Source: Owenia fusiformis (lineage: Eukaryota > Annelida > Polychaeta > Sabellida > Oweniidae). Taken from it: DNA of 64,000 nt. The stretch spans positions 5,091,730-5,155,729 of the forward strand of contig CAIIXF020000007.1 of the NCBI GenBank assembly GCA_903813345.2, read 5' to 3'. Position 1 is the stretch's first letter; every line of letters begins with the position of its first letter. Shown piece by piece: positions 34,101-46,100 of the stretch. The notes below the pieces were generated by a model that did no database searches, was not told where the DNA came from, and saw nothing but the letters and a program-made list of their open reading frames with translations. The translations under genes were made by a program, and so were the position numbers.

Positions 34101-37100
34101 GCTAGAAAATATTGAATTTATAATGTGTCATCTCTGCAGTTAAGGAACTTCAATGTTTACCAATTAAGCTTATATTATCAATTTATCATAGGTTACGTCA
34201 TATTTTCCTCTTTTAGCTTGATTAGATTGATACCTTGACACGTGACTTGGACTTGCACATGTGATTTTTTATAGCACCCATAGGGACTATTTTGTTGTTA
34301 ATTATTGCTAGAAATTAAAGTACACACAAACAGGGGTGGGTCTTGAAACTGATGACTAGAAAGGTGCGTGGGTAAGACTTCCATGAAGCAAGTATGGGGG
34401 AAGGGGGAGGGGTAGGCAAGTCAGGAAAATGGGAAAGAGGAGTTAGGGCAAGTTTGGGGAATGGAGGAGCGGGGTCAGCAAGTAGGATATTGGGAAAGAG
34501 CAGGTAGGAAATAGGGAGTGTTCCAGAGACCTGATTCAAAACTTTGATCTGCTCAAATAAGCGTTAATTTTGAGAATCCTTCCATGCTTGCAAAGGCAAC
34601 ATTTTGGGTCCATTTTGAAAATCTGGGCCTTATGTATAAAAAACAGAGGCCTGTTTTTCTGATGCAAACCCATTCTTTTTAAAAAGGCCTGTTTTGCAAA
34701 TGAGTAGCTACTAATAGGCCTAAAATAAAAAATAAAGCATAGTCTCTGAATCCTTCACCACAGTTGTGATGATCAGGGTCTCATATCGTCCATTGATACC
34801 TTTTCATGGCCAGTCACTTAACTTGAGAAGTTCAAAGGAAGTTTGTAAGAAAGTCAATTTCCCATCATTATCAGAATATTCAGTAATACATATAAACATC
34901 AATATAATGAAAAGAACTGGGTTAGGGTTAGTGTCTTAATATTGACAGGTATGTCATTCACTTTAATCCCACTTGAAAATTTACATTTCTTCTTTGTTCC
35001 TCTGGTATACAAAGCCATTTACTTTGAATGTTTTGTTTTGTTATGCGAGTTCATTTCATTCTTTAACTGCCAAATAAAGGAATGGTAATATATATGTACA
35101 TGTATGTTGAAAATTAGAAATATTAGAAAATAGTAAAAACAAATTCTAAGTCTTACCGAAAAGTCTCTCCATTTCTATCACATTAATTCATGGTATGGTA
35201 TTTTTATTATAACATGGCAGACCATTAGTAATGGACTTCACCTTATTGTCCTCAACCATACTGAACCCAAAATATTTTATATATATTTATTTTTTATCAC
35301 ACTTTTAAAAAGTGGATGACACATAAATCTTGTAACATATTCATGTATTTCCAGATATACCCAAGTTCAGGTTACCAGTGAGGAAGAATACACAGATGGT
35401 ACAATGGACAGAGATAGCTTAAACAGTACTGCCTCACTAGCCACAGTGGACTACACCAGAGATAGTCTTGATACAGTCCATAGCAGTCTTGAACCAGTTA
35501 GAGACAGTATTGAACCAGTTAGAGAAAGTATTGGACCAGCTAAAAGCCCAGATAGTGGAATGGAGTTAGATTACGACAAACTGAAACTCAATGGTTCCTT
35601 ATCAGGTATTGATGACTTTTATATTCACTCTTTATTTTCCAGTTCCAATTTGCGAACCATTTTGGCCTTTATCTTTCAAAATATCAGGTATAAAAAAATC
35701 TATTGATATCTTATTCTTATGCATTTAGTTTTTGAGTTTTAAATGTAGAAATGGTAAATGGTCTAATTACATTTAGCATGTAAAACGTGCAAAAAATACT
35801 GACTAGCTATAGGATGAAAACATATTCCATGAAAATATTATATTAAAAAGAGATACATGTCAATGAATGATAGAAGATATCCTATGCTTTTTGAAGGATG
35901 TAATTTTTATCCATGAGTGGATATCGATCCTTCTTCATGAGTGAGTGCAGCAAAAGTATGGAGGTGGGTTACATGTATATCAACAAATAGATAACAATGA
36001 TTATCCTACACTTAGTGTACTAAATGTATCACAACAATAAAAAATAAATTTGATATCTATTGGCAAAATGAAAAACTGGAGGATATCGCCATGATATACT
36101 CCGGAAAACCAATATGCGGAGGATATCATGATAATATATTCCGTAAAATATGTGGAGGATATTGTGACGATATACTCTGCTGATATTATACTCTGTTGAT
36201 TCCCACCAAATTGAACTATTTGAACTACATGCAATTTATTTTTCAATCATATTATACCGATTTAGTACACTACTAGTAAGTGTAGGATAATAAGAACATC
36301 CTATGATTTTTTCAGAATATCATTTTAATCAACCTCGGTGATGTTGACCAAGCCTCGAAACTCGCATTGCTATGGTAGTTAATAACTACCTGATTTTAAA
36401 GAAAAGCTACCTACTATTTTACCCATTAGTTATTTTGGCCACCCACACTCTTAGATTGAGCCAAGTATTGCATGATTTGAAGCAATATTTACCAATTTTG
36501 CAAAGGGTCGCTCAGTTACAATTGCACTTTACATAGTTCAACTTATATGAGAATACCCGAGGCCTGTTGATACACGCACTCGTTCGCTTCGCTCTCATGC
36601 AGATATCAGTATCACCTGTTAGATAAAAATGATATTCCTCAAAATTGATTTTATATTTATCTCTTTGATTTCAAAATTTTCTCCTATACACTTGTTCTAG
36701 AAATAAACATTCAAAAGTTCATGGTGGCATGTAAACATTAAAATCATTTTAATAAACTTTTCTAAAATTGTGCCTCTTTCGATACTTAAATCATATCTTA
36801 TGAATATGACATGATATCCTATTAGTACATGTTCTTCGTTATTTTTCACAAGTTTTGAATTTAGTGTCTAAAATAGTTCAACAAATGAGGACCTTACCTG
36901 ATTGACCATCAATATAATGTGCTGTCACTGTGTTCAATCCTGGATAAGGTATATATCCACTCATGGATAAAAATTACATCTCTCAAAAATCAAAGGACAT
37001 TTATTTGAGAAACGTTATTGCGTATCTCAGATTCTATCTTTGATATACCTGGTCACACAAATCAAACATGATAGTGGGAATAACAAATATTTGGATTTGT

Positions 37101-40100
37101 GGAATATCAATTGTTGAGAACCACTTTAGCTGAGCAAATGTGACCTTCAAAGTCCTTAATGGAAATTAAATGACGTTTAATATATATCCAATATCAATAT
37201 ACAGGGTGACCGGAAAAAAAGGAGACCATTGAAATAGGCAATATCTCCTAAAATAGACTAGTGACATCAATGAAATTTTGCATACATCAGGACAGTTCTA
37301 TGGAAATTTGTTCCTGAAAGTGTCAATACAAGCAGTCAACTGGTTCAGGAGCTATGATCATTTACATAACATGCTCCAAATAGGCGCAATTGAGACCAAC
37401 GCAGAGCTGGATACATTTGGCAAATACCCTTACATATTCCGACCTTGTTATGGCATTACATTTAGCATTTATTGCCACCTTTAGGTCAGCAATTGTCTCA
37501 GGATTGTTTTGGTACACATTGTCTTTCAAATTGCCCCACAAAAAGAAATCAGGTGGATTCAAATTTGAGGTGTATGGAGACGAAGCTTATCTGACCTATG
37601 GCTTCTGACTCAGTGGTCCCACTCAGTTACAGTATCATCCTAAGGAGGTTTTGGGCAGCCCTTGGTTTCCATATGGGATTTAATTGTGCCATATAGTGGT
37701 TTTAGTAACATGGCACTATGCCCAATACCTAAAGTGACTCTTAAGATTTGGTAAATCAGCACTTTGGCAACAGGATGATGAACCACATGTCAGATAACCC
37801 TTCATTGCCATTACAGCCTAGACTTGAATCCTGCTGATTTCTTTTTGTATGGATATTTGAAAGACAATCTATACCAAAACAATCCTCAGACTATTGTTGA
37901 CCTAAAGAAGGCAATCACTGCTATATGTAATGCCATAATAATGCCATAGAGGGCAGAACATGTAAGGGTAGTTTGCCATATGAATCCAACTCTGCTTTGG
38001 TCTCAATTGTGCCTATTTGGAGCATGTTATGTAAATGATCATAGCTCCTGAACCAGTTGAATGCTTGTATTGAAACCTTCAGTAACAAATTTCCATATAA
38101 CTGTTCCAGTGAATGCAAAATTTCATTGATGGCACTTGTCTAGTTTAGGAGAAATTGATTACTTCAATGGTCTCCTTTTTTTCCGGTCACCCTGTACCTT
38201 CCCCTTTCTAATGGTATAAATAGCATCATTCTTTTGGCCCTAATTTGCTCAACTACAGGTGTTTCCCTTGATGGAATAAAGTAACTGAATAATATCGATC
38301 AAATATTGATTGTGATGTTTCACTTAATTGGGGTTATGTAATTGGAGCTTTTAGAGATTGGGTTTATTACTGTAAGTATCATGAACATGTTTTTTATCTA
38401 AATTGTTTATTTATAGATGAGCATGTTGTGGAAGCTAACTCCAGTAGGGACATATCTGAGTTCACCATGGTAACAGCATTAGGAGACAGTCAAATGTACA
38501 ACACATACTACATGAACCCTCAATCAAACGATAACCCGAAAGATTTAGTCACACAAGGGGAACTTAATTTAAGAGAAAATCACAAGAATGAGCAAATTGA
38601 AAAAATAAATCCAAAACTAAAAAATGAAAGACGAATATCATTTGAAAATGTTGTAGTGCCATCTATAAAACCTATTGTCACCAAAGTTTCTCCACAAGCC
38701 ATGAACCAACAACCATATCATATAACAGAACTTGAATCTATGATCCCAAGTTTAACATTAGTTGAGAATGCTGCAGCTGTTAATAGAGAAGAGGATATCA
38801 CAGGAGGTGCATTTAGTGTCTATACCCCAGTTAAACATACTGATGCGGGCAAATCTGAAACAAGCCTTATAAGTGCATTCGATTTGGAGTCCAAAGCTAC
38901 AAAACAATTATTTAAAGATGACACCTCACCTAATGAAGAGCTGTCTGATGCATCACCTGTTTCTGAAAAAATTGACAAGTCCCCTAATCGCCTTTCAGGT
39001 GCATCCACTATTTCCTTATATGAACCATCATCTCCAGAAATCTATAATGATTTTCCAGAATTATTTGTTGATATACCTAAACGACATTCAGAGGCTTCAA
39101 CCATTATGTCAAAAGAATCTGATGTAAGTGATATAACTCGAGACAGTTTCACATCCCAAATGTCAGGAATGTCAAGCTTTGTATCTCAAAATAGTGATAG
39201 TTTGACCTCTCAGAATCCTAGTTCAGATGAGGATTTGATCACCCGTAAGCTCAGCTTGATGTCTGGAGTGGACTATTTGAAGTCTGATAAAGAGAGTTTG
39301 ATATCTGAGGCGTCTGATTATGAAGACTCTCTAGTACAGAACAGTAGTGCAAGCACTGTAGAGGAAACTGTCATACAGCGTAGGATCTCAGAGATGAGCA
39401 ATGGTTTCACAGGTACAGGGCTGGACCCTCCGAGGAGCCTAAGGAATCTACGAAGCATGGACAGCTGTTTTAGTGACGCATCCTCAGTCGGGACTGCCAA
39501 CAAAGCTCTCAGTGAGAGTCAATTTAGCCTTGGCGGTCTCAGTGATAGAGTCGATACCCCAACCTCCATAGTTAGCAGTTATGAAGGAAATGAAACAAAT
39601 ACTGAATTTGATTTAACAAAAGATACAAAATCTACCGATTCTAGTGATGAAACATTAGATTCAGAAAATGCTGAAGAGAATGCAGATCATGAAAATGTTG
39701 TATCAGTAGAACCAGATGTTAAGTTAAAGGCTGGTAAGGACATTAAGGCAAAGGCTGAGTCAGGACCTATTGATGACACAAATCCAAGTGATGAGGTTAG
39801 ATCTATGGCTGCTTATTCCACAGAACAACCTGTTACAACCCAACCACAGTCATCTGCTCCTATATTTGGTAAGTTATTCAGCCAAACTATATGACTGTGT
39901 GTGCTCTACCAAATTTGAATACCTTTTCATGTTGTGAATGAACAACTACATCTGAGTTAAGTTCCCAAACTAAGCACACTTAATGAACTTTAAGACTGGT
40001 GTTAAACTGTTTTAAAGTACAGGTTGGATGTTTGAATGTACAAGATGGTGTAAAAAATTGGAACATCTTTTAATTGTACTCATAATATTTGTTTCACCGA

Positions 40101-43100
40101 AATTTCACTGAGCATAGTTCAGCCAATTGTCTATTCTGTTGTAAAGCTTATTGTTCAATCCGTTAAGTTATACATTAAACTAGCAAATGTTGGATAGGGC
40201 CCCTTTTCTTAAATTATAAACTTTATAGCCAATATACATTTTAGACTGAACTTTGCTCATTGGTATTTTGGTCTATTTTAGTGGAGAAATAAATTTTCTA
40301 TATACATAAAGTAATATTCCATTTTTTTGGACCACCCTGTTTTTCTCAAAGTATTTTTCAAATTAATCAAAGAATTCACAATGCTACCATTCTATATTCA
40401 ATCTAAATATCAATCACTAAACCAAAGAGTCTTCAACATGTTTCACTTAATTGTTTCACTTATTAATTATTTGTTTGTAGAGTCTCAACTTGACACATTA
40501 CTGGCGAAACTGACGTCAGAGTCTCTTGAGAAGAAGAAGCAAAGGCTTGAAGAGTTGCGTGAAGATAAGATGCGTCTCCAGAGAGAAATTGAGGAACAAG
40601 AACATAAGATTTACCCCAGGGTAAGGGAAACTATGCAACTTGATTTCACTCATTGATTTATCACTTCGTAAAGTTATAATGACATCAAAGTTAGAGAACA
40701 ATGGATTTTACGAATTCTTAACTTAACGAAGTTTCTGTTAATGGCCCCCTGACCCATGCCTTATTTATTGACACTCATTGATTGCTAGACAACATTCTCA
40801 CTTTTTAGTTCATTATTCCATTACGTTGATCTATTAATTGAGAAAACTGTTAATTCATTGGTTAAAGTACTCACATGTAGAATTCTCTTTGTTATAATGT
40901 TAGACAGTACATCATAGCATCATTTCATCTGGAAGAAGACAGTTCAAAACAAATAATGCAATAGTACTTTGGTATTCATTCAGGTTTAAGCCCAAACTAA
41001 ATTGTTGTATTGAACTGATATGAAATTTGTTTACTGATATCAACAGGGTGATCCAAAAGGAAGGTCCTGAAACTGTCCATCAGTCAATGTAAAACAGAAA
41101 ATGGGAATTTTAAAAAATTTTGAGATCTCTGAATTGAAGCTCAAATAAATTATTGTACTGACAAACCTTAAATGGGTGAGAATTCTGAAATTTCACAGTC
41201 TCTGACATTTTTCAGATTCTTTAATAATTTGCTCACTGGGGTTTCCCACTCTATGTAGTTGCTGCTTTCTACTTCACAATAGATTTGGCCTCGAGCCTAG
41301 CAAAAGATTTGTATTGCATTCTATCATCTTGAGATCATTGTTCCAAGAAGACCTTCTCAAGGACCTATGAAAATTGATTCAGGCTATCTGAAAGTTCATT
41401 GAATTGAAAACAAATTATGGCTGCAAGTTAAAGATAGGTATTGATTTTGATTTTTATCTCAATAGAAATATATTTATTATATCCTAAAATTTGCTTACTT
41501 ATAAACTTGAGCTGGTGTAAAATTTCTATTGCCTTGAGTTCACATCCACTAAAGGTGTCACAACGACCCAAAGTCAACCTAAATTCTACAGTACGTTGAC
41601 TCAGTTGAGTCAGAGTGACTACTATTCTAGTACTAGAATATAGTAACTTAGTGACTAGCGCAACATTATTATCTATTTGATGTTATCATAATATGGCTAT
41701 TAAAAAGATTGCTCAACTAATAAGTCAAATTTATTCTATTGTTTTCTTCTGACCCAACTCTGAATTACCCAACCCGCACATTTTTTACTGGCCTGACCTG
41801 TGACACCTCTAATATCCATCTTCTGATAGCAGGCCACTCCCATCGATAACTAAGTGAGAGATTTATATGTGAATTCGGTTTGGGGACACTTGCTAATTGT
41901 AAGGCTACACTTCAAAATATTCCGAGATAAATATTATAACATACTTTATTTATTCAATGATCATGCATAATGTTTATCAAATGACACCTCCAAGAAGGTA
42001 CACAATCATTCAGCAGTTTCTCTGAATGTAGTGTCAATGTACCATACAATTTTGAGGAAAAAATCCTTTCACAAGTGGTGGCATATTTTTGGGGGGCTTT
42101 TATAGCCCATTTATTTCATTTACATTATACACAATACATATATTATTTATATAAGTAGAAAAACTTGTGCCGGAAAAAAAGAAAAAAGAAATAAAGGTAG
42201 ATGTCACATTGGTAAGGAGTCTTTTTCATTTTTAACATAGTTTATAAGTTGAGGATGCTAGGGGACTCATTTGAATCTGTCGTTGTAACTTTTTGCTTCC
42301 TTTGAAAATAGTATGTCTTGCTTCACACTGTTCTTCCATCTTTATAAGTCTGGTTTTTCTTGTGCTTGTTTAGTTTTTTTTATATAAATAAGGTAAAGTA
42401 AGTTTTCAGATTTTGGTAGTCTATTGTTGCCAAGAATTACTTCATTGTTGGGATTCACCTCACATATATTAAAACAGGACTGCTTGAAAATTGCAATAGA
42501 TGAATGCATGTTCAATTGAGTCTTCCTCTTGTTCACAAATGTCACACAGCGCAGATTGTTTTTATGCATTTGAACTAATAGATTATTAAAGTAAAGCGCT
42601 CTGTGTAGCATTTTATATTGGAAGTATTGTAGTCTCACGTTGTTTGTGATTGTTTTTGTTAAAAAGTACACTTGATTCCAATTGATGATTTGCGATCACC
42701 GGATAGATTTTACCTGCAGTGACGTCACAATTAGGCAACACTGATGGAGCTGTTTGATTTTGAGAGATTTTCTTCTGTATTTCGTACTTTTTTACTTCGA
42801 CAAAATACATGACAACAGTATCCATAAGCAAAATACTTGAATTCTGATCGCAAAAAGTCAATTAATGTCAATGTTTTTTTCCAATTTCTCTATCCATTTC
42901 GCCTGTGTCTTGTCTGGTTTACATTTCATTGACTTGGTTAGCTGGTGGTACATGAAACTATTCTGTGATCCACTGTCTAAATATCTCTCATAAAGATTTT
43001 GATTATGTGGATTTTCAACTAGTATATCCCGCTTCCATTCTTGTGGAATACCTTGTATTATACAATGTAGGCATGAGAAATTATTTCCAATTATATTATA

Positions 43101-46100
43101 TTTTTGTTTTATTGTTTTACTTGGTTGTTCTCCATTGTCTCTGTAAATGTCCTTTATGTATCGAATTCCTTTTTCATACCAATCTTCATTCCATATTGGT
43201 TTCCCATTTATCCTGATGTGTGAGTTATTTTTGAAATTCACCTTTGACCATATTTTAAATGTCTCTTTCAAGTGGTGACTTATTGTTATATTCACCTTTT
43301 TTGTTGATGGTGTTCGATGGTTGGTGTTTGGCATTTGATGGTTGGTCTTTGGTGGTTGGCATCTGTCACAGAAGGCAGATGGTGACAATTTTCATGTTTA
43401 ATGCCTTGTTTGCTTCTCAGAATGTTTACAAAATTTACTTTTGCAGGGCTTGCATTAACTCCGTCACAGGAATAATATGATTAAAAGTCGGTTAACATTT
43501 AGAGAGTTCATTTACAAGTACATCCAAGTTGTCTAAAATTGTTCAGTAGAGAATTTTATGTGAACTTTGGTTTCAATGTCATCGATATGCATATCATAAT
43601 ACATATTTGTAAAGGGGCACTTTGTAAAATGTACTAAAATAGAGAATAAATATAGAAAACTATAGGATTTTTTTTCTGCATTCAAGAAAATTATTCTATT
43701 AAAATTGATATTGTAAATCTTATTTACTGACCATGTCTTTATTGTATATGATGTAACATCTGAAGAACCTCATTTGCAATTAAAGCAGGAATTATATTTG
43801 TCTTAAATTATCACTTACCTGAGGTAGCTATCTTGGCATGAAATTTCTTTCTATATCGGAGGAGTCTTCTTGAGCGATACCGCTGTCACATAGGATGACC
43901 AATTTTATAAACTGGTATCGTTTGCCATTAATCTCACTCTACACTGTTGTTTTCTGAACATTAGTTTGGATAGCATAACTGAAATAGTATTACTGTATTT
44001 CCGTGTAGGTTCATCTCTCAGGTAATTTAGTTCATTTAGTGTTACTGTAGTTTAGAATGGATGATGTTCAACTGAGATAACTGGCATTTCCACGATTTTG
44101 CTTTGCGCATACACAATTCTAAGCAAATATATGCAAATGATTGTTCATGTGATCATATCCTGCAAATTGATTGGATAGCGCTTCGACTGATGTGTATGAT
44201 GATTAATTATGAATGAGTGGCAAATAGTACAAAATAATTGTGGGATCTACTCACTTCTTCTGTTTCTGTCTATTGAATACTCTAATGATATTGCCATAGC
44301 TACAACCTGAAAAACAATTAAATTTCTAGAAGTCCTTGAAATAGCCTTGCAGGCCAAAATTCCTTTCGTTGAAATAGGCATTGATTTCACTTGAAACAAT
44401 GTATAATTCTTCTTGTAGACATACCTGAATTGATTTATGCTGTTGTATATAAATCAGATTGACCCTTAGTTGAGCATTAAATTATTAAGAACATTTTATT
44501 ATCCCACCAAACAAAGTTTGTAAAGATATAGAGGAGATGTCCATCCATTCGTCTATCCATCTATGGCTGTTCGAGGGGATTTGCTACACTTTGGCGTTGC
44601 CGTTTTCTACTTCTGATTTGATTCACCTGATTTTCAGCTTGTAAAGAAAACTAATATAACTGGTCCATAATTTAAGGTTGAACAGTAGATTAGAAAATCC
44701 TTTTCAGACGCCTTGAATGTATGCTTGCTAGTTGTAAGGTTGGACCTGATGTGTTATGATATGCCTCCAGCCTCTTGCTGTGTATACTTCATGTTTTACT
44801 ATAATTTATAATAATATTTTCTGTTTTTATAGTCTCCCAAGCCAAAAGCTCAACGCCCAGTGGAAGGGGCTCCTATGGTTATTCCTAAAGTTGCGTGTAC
44901 TGGTATCCCAGCCCTGACCTTGGTAAGTCTCATTGGTACCTGTTGTACAGTAGAGTTAAAAAGCTTTGTTACTTGTTCCTGTGTAACAAAATGAATTCCA
45001 CAAACCCGAGATTTGGAAATATCTCACAAAGTACGTATGCATTATTACAGTTATGGAATTTAGTTGAATCAAATTGAATCGAATTTGATTCAATAGTTTT
45101 CTTAGTATCGACTTAGATTTAAAAGAAAACTTTTTTTGTCAAAATACTTTGATAATCATACAATTTCTCTAAAAGTTTCCTCTAAAAGTTTGGCAATTGG
45201 ATGTTCCCTTTTATAAACATATGTTAAAGCTTGTAGTCTTTTATGATGTTTGAGGATTTTACTTTTTGTCATAAGTTTCTGACCCATCATTTTTGAGGAA
45301 CAAATTAAAGATTCACCGTATGCAATATTGACAGATTCTAACACGCTTCTGGTTATTAAACTTATTCAATGGGATTTTTACCGATCTATAAACAATACCT
45401 GAGTGGTGACTGCCATTTAATTACCATTAATTCCGACATAATTATATTTTTTTTATTTCATATCCAAGACCCATACCAAGGGAATGGAGTTATTAAAAGT
45501 ATTGAATAATTTATATTCAAACATGACCGTGCTCTATTCGAATTTCTCAACCAATCAGAATGCAGCATAGCCAATATAGAACGTTCTCTAATTCTCCAAA
45601 GATCCAAGACCATGCTCTATTCAATCTGCAATTTGCATTGTTTTGAGTGACGTCACATCTCAGCTGCACATCTGGGGCTCTGTCCGGGGATAGCTGTTCT
45701 TTTTTACTCCCTCCTCCCTCTATATTTATTTTTATTTTATCAACACCCCATGTTTGCATACACCGTATAAAATCTAAAACGGGGAGTAAAATAGAACAGC
45801 CCAAACAAATTCTAAAATTTTTCCGGCCGACTTCAGAATCTTGACAGCATGCGTATTCTTCCTTCATGCCCGTTCCACAGACACTGCTTTTACTAATTTT
45901 TATGTTTGAATCGTTTGACAGAATGTTAGTACAAATGCACTCACCTTCGGTTCGTGCTTTGTACAACATTCTGTCCAACTCGTGCTGAATTTCACCATAT
46001 TGAATGGCCTATCATTATTTATTCCTTAATGAAATGGTTGCTTTATTTGATTAAATGCATTTATTGAATGATGACAAACACTGAACCAGCGTAAAATACA

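Noticed and set aside
35606-35706. Extension of exon 3 of the coiled-coil gene to the stop at 35706
   Set aside because: A GT donor at 35606 joins in phase to the large exon at 38417. The extension is intronic, though it could be an alternative end.
42858-43388. 176-codon minus-strand ORF as a real gene
   Set aside because: The C-terminal part is an L1/Tx1-type LINE remnant and the N-terminal part is a short interspersed repeat read through.
45547-45978. 143-codon minus-strand ORF in intron 6
   Set aside because: No motif, it overlaps inverted-repeat sequence, and there is no splice support.
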